A stretch of 64,000 nt of DNA from contig CATOTS010000012.1 in the NCBI GenBank assembly GCA_951813625.1, positions 95,210-159,209 on the forward strand. The letters are read 5' to 3'. The stretch comes from an uncultured Caldilineaceae bacterium. GTDB lineage: Bacteria; Chloroflexota; Anaerolineae; Caldilineales; Caldilineaceae. The notes under the pieces were generated by a model. It saw only the letters and a list, made by a program, of their open reading frames with translations, had not been told where the DNA came from and searched no databases. The stretch's first letter is position 1. Every line of letters starts with the position of its first letter. This document shows, piece after piece, positions 8,403 to 16,444 of this stretch. The position numbers and the translations under genes are program-made.

Positions 8403-9647
8403 CTACGGTTGCGATTCACGCGCCTCGCGCACGGCGGTGAGCGCGATCCAGCCCATCAGCGCCAGCGCCGACCAGAAGAGAAAGGGCACGCCGGGGCCGA
8501 AGGATGCAAGGCTGTTGCCGAGCGGCGGCGCGGCCACGGAGCCAATGCGCGAGATGGCCATGATCATACCGGTGGCCGTGCCGGCAAGTGCCGGACCGAC
8601 GCCGCGCAGCTCGATGATCAGCGTCATCAGCGTGGCCATGTAGCCGTCGCGCATGATGCCGGCGAAAATGACGGCCAGCCAGACCGCGATCCCCTGCGCG
8701 ATCGACAGAACACCAAAGCCGACCGTGAACATCAACGCGGCCACCAGCAACAGCGGACGGCGCATGCCCAGACGGTCGGATAGCAGCGAGAGCGGAAGCG
8801 TGAAAAGCAAACTGGCCAGGTGGAAACTGGCCAGTGCAAGGTCGGCCGCGTCCGGGTCCCAGGCCTGGTCGCGCAGATAGAGGGGCAGATAGCCGAGCGC
8901 GCCTTGAATCGCGCCGCCGATGCCGAACATCGCCACCGCCAGCAGCCAGACGTTGCGTAGACGGGCGACTTGCACCAAAGAGTCGCGCAGCGAAGGTCGG
9001 TCTGGCGGCTCTGCGCTTGGGCTCGCCGCCGCTTCAGGCCTGGAGAGCGCCCAGAGGACGCCGACGATTACGGCCAACACCGCGTAGAAGAGCAGCACAT
9101 TGCGCCAGCCCCCCAGCAACGGAGACAGGTAGGTTGCGCTGATCCAGGAGCCGAGCAGGAAGCCGAGCGCCATGCCAGCCGAGACGACGCCGTTCGCCAT
9201 GCCCAGGCGCGGCCCCGCGAACCAGATGCCGCAGGTCTTGTGAACGTTCATCGGCGCCGCCATGGGGAAGAGGCCTGCGATCAGAACGGTCGTCGTCAGG
9301 CTGGCGAAATCGCCGGCGAAGGCTCGCATTGCGCCGGTGATGCCTGTCAGCAGGCAGGCGATGACGAGCATGCGCCGCGCGCCAATGCGGTCGCCGATTA
9401 CGCCGCCGGTCAGGCTCATGGCAACGCCCAAGAGCGAGGATGCGCCCCAGACATAGCCGATCTGGACCAGGTCGAGGGAGAGGTCGCGGCCAATCTCTTC
9501 GAACAGCACGGGTAGCGACATCATCGGCATGCCCACGACCAGCGTGTGCGTGAGGGCGGCCAGGGCGAGAACGTACCATCGGTAGGCGCCGTGGGCGGGG
9601 CTGGAGGCAATAGGTGGCGGATCCGGAGCGGTGCGCGGGTCAGACAT
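8403..9647 (-). CDS. MFS transporter
   Basis: The 414-aa product has about twelve hydrophobic segments in two halves joined by a charged loop (RPEAAASPSAEPPDRPSLRDSL), and the loop 2-3 signature GGVIGDRIGARRM after helix 2, with a second version (LSDRLGMRRPLLL) after helix 8. These are hallmarks of the major facilitator superfamily; substrate and direction are not visible. The start at 9647 is chosen because ATGTCTGA overlaps the stop of the SDR gene by 8 bp, a typical coupling. The track start at 9740 would run through the SDR gene. Confidence 0.85.
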   Translation of the reverse strand: MSDPRTAPDPPPIASSPAHGAYRWYVLALAALTHTLVVGMPMMSLPVLFEEIGRDLSLDLVQIGYVWGASSLLGVAMSLTGGVIGDRIGARRMLVIACLLTGITGAMRAFAGDFASLTTTVLIAGLFPMAAPMNVHKTCGIWFAGPRLGMANGVVSAGMALGFLLGSWISATYLSPLLGGWRNVLLFYAVLAVIVGVLWALSRPEAAASPSAEPPDRPSLRDSLVQVARLRNVWLLAVAMFGIGGAIQGALGYLPLYLRDQAWDPDAADLALASFHLASLLFTLPLSLLSDRLGMRRPLLLVAALMFTVGFGVLSIAQGIAVWLAVIFAGIMRDGYMATLMTLIIELRGVGPALAGTATGMIMAISRIGSVAAPPLGNSLASFGPGVPFLFWSALALMGWIALTAVREARESQP

Positions 9648-10437
9648 TTGCCGTGGCGCCACCATCCATGAGAAGCTCGGCGCCGGTGACGCTGGCGGCC
9701 CTGTCCGAGACGAGAAAGAGGGCCATGTCGGCGATTTCATCGGCTTCCGCCATGCGCCCCAAGGGGATCGATGCGATGCGGCTTGCGGTCGCCTCCTCCA
9801 CGGAGATGCCGTGCGCGTCGGCTTCCTGGCGGGCGAGCTGGCGGGCGCGCTCGGTGTTCACCGGCCCGGGTGAGATGGCGTTGATGCGGACGCGATATGG
9901 CGCCAGGTCCTGCGAGATTCCCTTGGTAAAGTTGATGATGGCGGCGTTGGCGGTGCCGCCTGCCAGGAATGTCGGCGTGGGATTGTGGGCCGCGGCGCCG
10001 ACAATGTTGACGATGCGCCCGTCGCGCCGGGCCTTCATCTGCGGCGCAACCGCACGCACCATGCGCATATAGCCCAAAAGCTTCAGGTCCCAGGCGCCGT
10101 GGTAGGCGTCGTCGCTGAGGCTGTAGAAGTCGCCGCTCGGCGCCGAGCCGGCGTTGTTGATGAGGATGTCCACCCGCCCCCAGGTGTCGAGAGCGCGGGC
10201 TGCAACCCGTTCGACGCCCGCCGCGGTGCTCACGTCGGCGCTTTCGGCCAGCGCTTCAGCCTTGCTTTCGGGCGCGTGATCGCTGATAGCGGTCAACGCT
10301 TGCGCAAGCCGCTCCTGGTTGCGCGCCGCGATCAGCACGCTGACCCCTTCGGCGTAGAGCGCCTGCGCGCAGGCCAGGCCGATGCCGGCGCTGCCTCCGG
10401 TGATGATAGCCGTTTTGCCGGATAGGTTGAGTTGCAC
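9640..10437 (-). CDS. SDR-fold protein lacking the catalytic Tyr and Lys
   Basis: The 265-aa product has a clear short-chain dehydrogenase Rossmann fold: TGGSAGIG (cofactor loop, residues 14-21), D-V-S for the adenine region, NNAG (residues 92-95 or so) and the C-terminal GAELLMDGG. However, where classical members have Y-x-x-S-K, the aligned segment reads LAGGTANAAIINFTKG: the Tyr is Gly and the Lys is Asn. The cofactor site looks intact, so it may bind NAD(P) without the usual chemistry or use another acid/base. It starts with GTG behind GGAG and is coupled to the MFS gene. SDR paralogues with an A-G-G-x-A-N-A-A segment exist, as far as I recall. Confidence 0.85.
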   Translation of the reverse strand: MQLNLSGKTAIITGGSAGIGLACAQALYAEGVSVLIAARNQERLAQALTAISDHAPESKAEALAESADVSTAAGVERVAARALDTWGRVDILINNAGSAPSGDFYSLSDDAYHGAWDLKLLGYMRMVRAVAPQMKARRDGRIVNIVGAAAHNPTPTFLAGGTANAAIINFTKGISQDLAPYRVRINAISPGPVNTERARQLARQEADAHGISVEEATASRIASIPLGRMAEADEIADMALFLVSDRAASVTGAELLMDGGATANV

Positions 10438-10524
10438 GGTTTTTCTGCTCCTTCGACGGTCGACATCCTGCCCGGCCTGATTTCACCGCTGCGGCTGTCG
10501 CCGCCGCCTGCACGGCGGTTCTGC

Positions 10525-11529
10525 TCAGCCGGTCATTTCGTCTGCGCCGTTATAGATTTCGCAACTTGGAAAGGTCAGCGAGAACCCGTACCAGCGGGAG
10601 AACAGATGCAGCGGCTGTGCAACCGGCAGTTCGGCTCCGTCGGCGTCGTAAAGCCTGCCGTTGCGGATGGAACCGCCGCTGTCCAGGCGCAGCTCGTCGC
10701 CGTCCCACTCGGCCTGCTTGACGTCGACGAAGACGGGCGCCGGCGTGCCGGAGACCGGGTCGAGATAGACCAGCATCATGCTGTCGGCGAAACGGTCGAT
10801 CAAAAGGCCGCCGTTCGCTTTGATGAGGTCGAGCGGGTAGTAGCGGCTGATGTCGTCCGTCCAGACGCCCAGCCCCATATCCAATCGCGGCCGCCGCGGG
10901 TCCTCAGCGCCCATGGAGCCGGCGAACCCGGGCGGCATAAAGCGCCCCCTGCCCAACTTCTGCAGAAGCTTCGCCACCCGGTCAATCAGTCCGAACGGCA
11001 GTGGGAGCCGCGAACGGGCGATGCCGGCATCCGGGTACTGCGCCAGCGCCTGGTCTGCCCGCATATGGCGCAGGGGCGCCAACTCCAGTTGCCGTCCCTT
11101 CAACGGGCCGTGCAGACACTCGCCGGTGATGTGATCCCAATAGGAGCCGGTCTGGTGATCCCCCATCAGCGACATGCCGTTGTAGATGCCGCGGGTCGCA
11201 AACGTGTGGACCTTGCCGTCGACAGTTGGCGTCAGACTGACGCCGCTGTTGCAGGGCGCTCAGAAGGTGGCGAGAAACGGTACGCCATTCAACTCTCCCT
11301 GCGCCACATGATGGAAGACCATCTGGTCGGTGAACAGAGCCAGGGCCGCGCCGTCGCGCTCCAGCAGAAGCAGCGGCGTCTCGGGGCGGACCTGCCCGCG
11401 CGTCACCGCGTCGGCCAGCGGCTCGGTCCGCTGCACTGCTATCGGACGGAACATATCTCGCTTGCTGAGGATCGCCCGTTTTGCGTCAAAAGCCGTCGCT
11501 GCAGTCAGTTCGTTTGTGATCTCTTCCAT
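10525..11529 (-). CDS. DUF3179 protein, candidate selenoprotein (in-frame TGA at the CxxC motif)
   Basis: The track splits this gene into 11260-11595 and 10525-11175, but both parts lie in one frame interrupted by a single TGA at 11260-11262. Read through, it gives 334 residues with the TGA as residue 90. The flanking sequence GVPFLATF-[TGA]-APCNSG aligns with the DUF3179 signature T-(F/Y)-C-P-x-C-N/D-S-G, so TGA replaces the first Cys of CxxC. Family sequence continues without a break (WDHITGECLHGPLKG, LGLGVWTDDISRYYP). ATG 11529 follows GAGGAG at 7 nt. The stem-loop at 11228-11244 fits a bacterial SECIS. Function of DUF3179 is unknown; a redox or metal role for CxxC is inferred. Rival readings are a nonsense mutation or sequencing error. 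Neighbours are the SDR gene (87 bp downstream) and galM (95 bp upstream). Confidence 0.7.
11228..11244 (-). promoter_or_regulatory. Putative SECIS hairpin downstream of in-frame TGA
   Basis: On the coding (minus) strand the sequence GGCGTCA-GTC-TGACGCC forms a perfect 7-bp stem with a 3-nt loop starting with G, or a 6-bp stem with loop AGUCU. Fifteen nucleotides separate it from the TGA, which puts the loop 22 nt after the codon. From memory, bacterial SECIS models accept a UGA-to-loop distance of roughly 16-37 nt and need a G in the first two loop positions, so this fits. It is also coding sequence, so codon constraint alone could produce it. Confidence 0.55.
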
Positions 11530-11567
11530 TGTTAGCTCCTCTGCTGGCGGAAGTCCACAATCAGACT

Positions 11568-11628
11568 GTGACGCGCCATTGCGGTGACGCGCCATTGCGG
11601 TGACGCGCTATTGCGGTGACGCGCCTAT
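11568..11628. repeat. 16-bp tandem repeat, about 3.7 units
   Basis: The unit GTGACGCGCCATTGCG occurs twice exactly at 11568-11583 and 11584-11599, once with one change (C to T) at 11600-11615, and then as a broken fourth unit running into the last codons of the aldose epimerase gene (stop at 11625-11627). It lies in the 95-bp gap upstream of the DUF3179 start. Possible slippage-prone spacer; no known protein site is recognised. Confidence 0.85.
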
Positions 11629-12680
11629 GGTTCTGTAGAGAAACGGAAGACGGTCGTCTCGCTGTACTCCTCGCCGGGCCGCAGAACGACCGAAGGGAAG
11701 TTCGGCTGGTTGGGCGCGTTGGGAAAATGCTGCGTCTCCAGGCAGAAACCGCCGTGATCGGGATAGATCTGCCCGCCTTTGCCCGCGCTCGACGTCTCCA
11801 TCAGGTTGCCGGTATAGAACTGCATGCCCGGTTGGGTCGTCAGCACCTCCAGCACGCGTCCGCTGGCCGGCTCGCTGACGCGGGCCGCCAGCCGCAGCGT
11901 ACCGGGCGCGCCGTTGAGGACAAAGTTGTGATCGTAGCCGCCGCCGAAGCGGATCTGCTCGTCGTCGGCAGCGATGCGCGCGCCGATGGCGGTCGGCTGG
12001 CGGAAGTCCAAGGGCGTTCCGGTTACGTCGCGCAGTTCGCCCGTCGGAATCAGCGTACTGTCCATCGCCGTGAACGCGTCGGCGTTGATCATGGCCATAT
12101 GGTCGAGGATCGTGCCGCGCCCGGCCAGATTGAAGTAGCTGTGATTGGTCAGGTTGACGATTGTGGGCGCGTCGCAGGTGGCGCGGTAGTCGAGACGCAG
12201 GGCGTTGTCGTCATCGAGGCTAACCGTCACTTCAGTATCGAGCGCGCCCGGGTAGAGGTCCTCGCCGTCCGGGCTGTGGTAGGCGAGTCGCAAGCCGACT
12301 GTTTGTTCATTTTGGAACGGCTTCGCTTGCCAGACGACCTTGTCGAAGCCGCCTTCACCGCCGTGCAGATGGTCGTCGCCGAGGTTGCGGGCGAGCTGGT
12401 AGCGCACACCGTCCAACTCGAAGCTGGCGCCTCGGATGCGGTTGGCAAAGCGGCCCACGAGCACGCCGAAAAAGGGATGGTCGGTCAGATATTCGTCGAG
12501 CGTATCGAAGCCGAGCACGACGTCACCCGGCTGGCCGTTGCGGTCCGGCGCCGTGATGGTGCGGATCAGCCCGCCGTATTCGAGCACGTCCACCTGTACA
12601 CCACTGTTGTTGGCGAGCGTGTACTGCCTGACCGGTTGCCCGCTCCTGGTCTTGCCGAAGGCCTGGCTGCTGAGTCTCAT
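11625..12680 (-). CDS. galM: Aldose 1-epimerase (galactose mutarotase)
   Basis: The 351-aa product catalyses alpha/beta anomer interconversion of free aldoses in this family. Visible marks: VGRFANRI near the N-terminus, LGDDHLHGGEGGFDKVVW with the conserved active-site His, LTNHSYFNLAG with the second His, and GGGYDHNFVL plus TTQPGMQFYTGN near the C-terminus, in the expected order. The track ORF begins at 13040 inside the neighbouring gene; ATG 12680 gives the normal length and the family start. It lies 47 bp after the Gfo/Idh/MocA gene, which also acts on sugars, so a sugar-processing cluster is likely. Confidence 0.93.
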   Translation of the reverse strand: MRLSSQAFGKTRSGQPVRQYTLANNSGVQVDVLEYGGLIRTITAPDRNGQPGDVVLGFDTLDEYLTDHPFFGVLVGRFANRIRGASFELDGVRYQLARNLGDDHLHGGEGGFDKVVWQAKPFQNEQTVGLRLAYHSPDGEDLYPGALDTEVTVSLDDDNALRLDYRATCDAPTIVNLTNHSYFNLAGRGTILDHMAMINADAFTAMDSTLIPTGELRDVTGTPLDFRQPTAIGARIAADDEQIRFGGGYDHNFVLNGAPGTLRLAARVSEPASGRVLEVLTTQPGMQFYTGNLMETSSAGKGGQIYPDHGGFCLETQHFPNAPNQPNFPSVVLRPGEEYSETTVFRFSTEP

Positions 12681-12727
12681 TTTTTCCGCTCCGCAACTGC
12701 TGCCCGCTTTAATTGGTCTCTTTGTCG

Positions 12728-13720
12728 CTATCCATCCGCCTTCTGCCGGTACTCGGCCAGCATCTGGTCCATCACCCAGGACGTGCGCGCGCCGCTGATG
12801 CCGGTGCTGGGGCAGCGCCCGCGGTCGTTCAGCTCGTCGACGATCGTCTGGATGAGCGGCTGGTGCACGTGGTCCGGCTGGGTTACCGGGATCTGCCGGG
12901 CGCCGGCGCCGGTCGTGAGCAGGATGGGGCTGGCGTCGAAGCAGACGTAGCCGATACGTCCCTTGGTACCTTCGATCTCGGTCCAGTCCAGGTTCTCGAA
13001 ACCGGTGAACATCCAAGTGCCCGTGCCCTGCACGCCGCACTCGAATGTGAAGCTCCCACTGACGATGTCCTCGGCGTCGTAGAGGCCCGCCTGATTGGCC
13101 GCGAAACCCTGGACACGGCTGATGGGTCCGAGGAAATAGTCGAGAATGTCCAACATGTGCGAGCCCAGGTCCAGGAAGAGGCCGGCGCCGGCGATCTCCG
13201 GGTCAACGCGCCATCCGAGCTGGTCCGGGAAAGAGTCGTCAGGCTTGGGCCTCCCGTAGAAGCGGACCAGGACCGAACGCACGTCACCGATCGCGCCCTG
13301 TTCGAGCAGCTCCTGTACTTTCAGAAATTTGGGCAGCCGCCGCCGGTAGTAGCCGACCCACAGCGGTACGCCGGCGTCTTCGCAGGCGCGCATCATCGTC
13401 TGGCACTCGTCGTAACTGCGCGCCATCGGCTTTTCCACGTAGACCGGCTTGCCGGCCGCCGCCGACTTGCAGGTGTATTCCATGTGGGTATCGGGCGGTG
13501 TGGCGACGTAGACCGCGTCCACCTCAGGATCGTTGATCAGCCTGTCGCCGTCGTCGTACCAACGGGCCACGCCATGGCGGCGGGCATAGTCGGCGGCGAG
13601 CTCCCCGTTGCGGCGCATCACGGCCACGAGCGCAGAGTCTTCCGCCTTGTACAGGCCGGGGCCGCTCTTGACCTCGCAGACGTCCCCGCAGCCGACGATC
13701 CCCCAGCGGATTTTGGGCAT
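12728..13720 (-). CDS. Gfo/Idh/MocA-family oxidoreductase
   Basis: The 330-aa product starts with a Rossmann fold (WGIVGCGDVCEV, residues 6-17) and has the family motif Y-V-E-K-P-M-A around residue 93, whose Lys-Pro contacts the nicotinamide in this family. The C-terminal half is the alpha/beta substrate domain, with GGLFLDLGSHMLDI-like sequence (AGLFLDLGSHMLDILDYFLG) bearing the Asp and His that commonly serve in catalysis. Probable substrates are sugars, inositols or derivatives; exact substrate unknown. ATG 13720 is the natural start. It is 82 bp downstream of the CehA-like gene and 47 bp upstream of galM. Confidence 0.92.
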   Translation of the reverse strand: MPKIRWGIVGCGDVCEVKSGPGLYKAEDSALVAVMRRNGELAADYARRHGVARWYDDGDRLINDPEVDAVYVATPPDTHMEYTCKSAAAGKPVYVEKPMARSYDECQTMMRACEDAGVPLWVGYYRRRLPKFLKVQELLEQGAIGDVRSVLVRFYGRPKPDDSFPDQLGWRVDPEIAGAGLFLDLGSHMLDILDYFLGPISRVQGFAANQAGLYDAEDIVSGSFTFECGVQGTGTWMFTGFENLDWTEIEGTKGRIGYVCFDASPILLTTGAGARQIPVTQPDHVHQPLIQTIVDELNDRGRCPSTGISGARTSWVMDQMLAEYRQKADG

Positions 13721-13802
13721 GACGCTATCCTCGCTTCAAGTTGTACTTGGTTACCGTTGCTGCATTGTACCACGAGTCTGTTGGGGCTATGATTTGTGGC
13801 CG

Positions 13803-16367
13803 CTACGCCCCATCTTCATGTCCATGCAGCGGCGTGTGCTCGTGGTAGACGCCGTGCGCGTGCATGCGCTGGTGCAACCGGTTGTGGGCCGCTTCGAGCA
13901 CGGCGCGCATCTCGCGGAAGCGCTGCGCGTGCGGGCGCGGCGCGATTGTGTCGACGTAGGCGAGCGCGCCCTCGATCTGCTCCAGCACCGCGGAGGCGTC
14001 CGGCTGGTTGAAGAGTGGGCTGTCCGCTACCAGCGTCTGCACTGCGCTGGTGTGGGCTGCAATCTCCCCCTCCGTGCCGACATAACTGCCGCGCACGCGC
14101 AGCGCTATCCACGATGAAGCCGTGACCGGCACTTGCAGGCTGCCCGACGCGCTGAACTGACCGCCTACGTCGACCTGGTCGACGACCAGCCCGCCCTGGA
14201 TCACCTCCACCTGCTGAATTGGCGGCTGCACGGCCTCGACGCGCCAATCGACGCCAACGCTTCCGCCGCCGGCCGTCAACTGCACCTGTCCGCCTGGCAC
14301 AACGCCCTCAACGGTCAACTCAGCCAGCGGGCCGATCGTCATAAAGGTGTTGCCCGCCTGCACCGCGGCCATCCAATTGTCGTAGGTGAACTCCCGGTCG
14401 CCCATGTGCGCGTATGTGCGGACGCCGCCCAACTGTGACGAGGCCGCCATCTTGTCGGAGCCGCCCACAATCGGCAGTTGATAGCCCAGGTTGAGATAGC
14501 GGTACCAGTCGGCGATGCCGTAGGGATTGAGTTCCCGTTCGCAGGGGTTGAAGGTCATCATCTCGATCGCGTGGACGAGGCCGAGGACGATGTCGGCGGC
14601 CCGTTCCAGCTGCGGATTGGGTGCGTGGGGCAGCACGACAAGCCCGCCCTGGTCGATGCAGCGCTGCGCCCATTCGGCCATCACCACCTCCTGCGGATCG
14701 CCCAGGGCCGATTCGGTCGGTCCGCCGCTGCACAGGGGGTGGATCATCGGACCGTTGTAGCCCAGCAGAGAGATGTGGCCGAGAATCTGCATACGATTTT
14801 CCGTGCCGACCCGCACCAGAAACTCGCCGTCGCCGCCGAACTCGCGCGCGCCGAAGGTCGTCTTGCCGTCAAAATCGCTGACGTTGCTATACATCTCGCC
14901 CCACTGGCTGGCGAGAAGATTGACGACATGCACGTCCTCGGCCTGGCCCTCCAGCAGCGCTGTCGAGGGGCTGAGGAAGTGGACATGCGTATCGGCGGTG
15001 ACCCAGCCCTTCTCCCGCCAGGGCAGCACGCGCTCCAGCTCGAAGACCAATTCATCGGTGTCGGGCGCGATCGTGACCTGACGGCGGATGGGCGCGGTCT
15101 CATAACCCTTGGTGATCTCTACATAGACATCGCCAAGGGGCATGTCCACCTCGCAATGACCGTCGATGTAGCCGTACTGGTTGCGGCTGTTCACAAACTC
15201 ACCGTAATTGTCCTCGAACCAGAAGGGATTGACCTTGCGGTGTCGGCCGCGCGGAGGCAGATATTCGCCGTGCGCGCCGTGGAAATGGATGCGCACAGGA
15301 ACGAGGTTGTTCGTCCCCTTCTGTACCACCCGCACGTTGACAAGCCGGTGGGCCGGCTCGACCGCGGCGATGCCGTCCGTAGGCTGGCCTTCTGCGAGGC
15401 CTGCCAGGTCATAGACGATCGGTTCGTCGGTGTCGACGCCGACGTGCAGCCATGCCTGGGGATGCGCGCTGTACTCTACAATCAGATCGCGCTGGGAGAC
15501 GGCTGGCTGGACATTGGCTTCGTCGCCCAGCCAGCGTTCGCCGTCATAATCGAGCGCAGCGCGCGCGGAGATGACGTAGCCCAAGTCGATGGCGAGGTCC
15601 TCGTACTCGTCAAGCGCGTTGAATTGGACGTCCTCGGGCAGCGTCAGGCGCAGTTTGCGGCGTATACCGGGGCGAATAGGATTCTCGGTCAGGCTCGTCA
15701 GGCTGATGGCGTAGACGGTCGATTTTTCATCGCGCGGCTCCAGAATCAGGCGGCGGATGGGCCGTTCCGGATGTGGGTTCTCTAGCGCGTACAGCCACAC
15801 CTTCTCTCCCATCTCCTCCCGTCCCGATCTGGTGCGGGTCTCCCCGCGGCCGTATTCGTTGGTCGGGGCTCGCCCCAACAGTGTTTCCTCGCTGGCTGAG
15901 TTGAAGGCAATTGATCTCTCGGCTGGCAAGGCCTCAAACGCGCTGCCGCCCCAGACACTGCGGCTCTGCTGGATGGCGAAACGGCGCAGGACCGCCGTTT
16001 CGTGACGCGCGCCGTCGTCATATTCGAAGATGTAGGAAGAGACATGATCGCCCAGCGCATTGCCGTCGAGCGCGAAGTCGGCGAAGTCGTCGAGGTAGTT
16101 GGTGACGCGGTCGGCTACGGCGTGTAGAAAGACGACGTGGGCGGCGTGCGCGCCCCCCAGGTCGACGATGACCGGCTCGGCGTCCAGCAGAATGACGGCG
16201 CGGCCTTCGGCTTCACCCAGCAGGAAGGGGATGCCGTTGAAGGCGTCGGCGCCGCTCCGGCCAGCAAGAGAAGCGGGCACTTGCACCGACTCGGGCAACT
16301 CGGCGCGGCAGGCATTGAAGGACATCGACAAATCAACAGGCGTGAAGTGTGGGGAGACTGGATTCAT
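13803..16367 (-). CDS. CehA/McbA-type metallohydrolase with a His-rich tail
   Basis: The 854-aa product has an N-terminal beta-rich region and, from about residue 440, a PHP-like metallohydrolase core: VTADTHVHFLSPST (first metal-binding His pair), a mid-domain His in VLPHAPNPQLE, and a C-terminal VGGSDKMAASSQLG. This matches CehA/McbA, named for carbaryl esterase-type enzymes, although real substrates vary. The extreme C-terminus is strongly His-rich (HNRLHQRMHAHGVYHEHT and on), which may bind metal. ATG 16367 follows GGAGAG. The track extension to 16412 is not needed. A broken copy of its 14.96-15.25 kb segment lies at 18993-19293, so this gene family has been duplicated locally. Next upstream is the alpha/beta hydrolase gene. 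Confidence 0.8.
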   Translation of the reverse strand: MNPVSPHFTPVDLSMSFNACRAELPESVQVPASLAGRSGADAFNGIPFLLGEAEGRAVILLDAEPVIVDLGGAHAAHVVFLHAVADRVTNYLDDFADFALDGNALGDHVSSYIFEYDDGARHETAVLRRFAIQQSRSVWGGSAFEALPAERSIAFNSASEETLLGRAPTNEYGRGETRTRSGREEMGEKVWLYALENPHPERPIRRLILEPRDEKSTVYAISLTSLTENPIRPGIRRKLRLTLPEDVQFNALDEYEDLAIDLGYVISARAALDYDGERWLGDEANVQPAVSQRDLIVEYSAHPQAWLHVGVDTDEPIVYDLAGLAEGQPTDGIAAVEPAHRLVNVRVVQKGTNNLVPVRIHFHGAHGEYLPPRGRHRKVNPFWFEDNYGEFVNSRNQYGYIDGHCEVDMPLGDVYVEITKGYETAPIRRQVTIAPDTDELVFELERVLPWREKGWVTADTHVHFLSPSTALLEGQAEDVHVVNLLASQWGEMYSNVSDFDGKTTFGAREFGGDGEFLVRVGTENRMQILGHISLLGYNGPMIHPLCSGGPTESALGDPQEVVMAEWAQRCIDQGGLVVLPHAPNPQLERAADIVLGLVHAIEMMTFNPCERELNPYGIADWYRYLNLGYQLPIVGGSDKMAASSQLGGVRTYAHMGDREFTYDNWMAAVQAGNTFMTIGPLAELTVEGVVPGGQVQLTAGGGSVGVDWRVEAVQPPIQQVEVIQGGLVVDQVDVGGQFSASGSLQVPVTASSWIALRVRGSYVGTEGEIAAHTSAVQTLVADSPLFNQPDASAVLEQIEGALAYVDTIAPRPHAQRFREMRAVLEAAHNRLHQRMHAHGVYHEHTPLHGHEDGA

Positions 16368-16444
16368 GGGACTCTCCGTTTGTTGCGCATCTCGCGGCGG
16401 TTGGTGCAACAATTTCTCTCGTCAGCCTTCGCGGAACGACCGCG

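Noticed and set aside
10525-11262. Recoding of TGA as a sense codon genome-wide
   Set aside because: Many genes in the window end normally at TGA (for example the SDR, ADH-side and bactofilin neighbours), so a global code change is excluded; only a context-dependent reading remains.
11568-11628. Short tandem repeats as a CRISPR array
   Set aside because: Units are directly adjacent with no spacers, so this is a simple tandem repeat.
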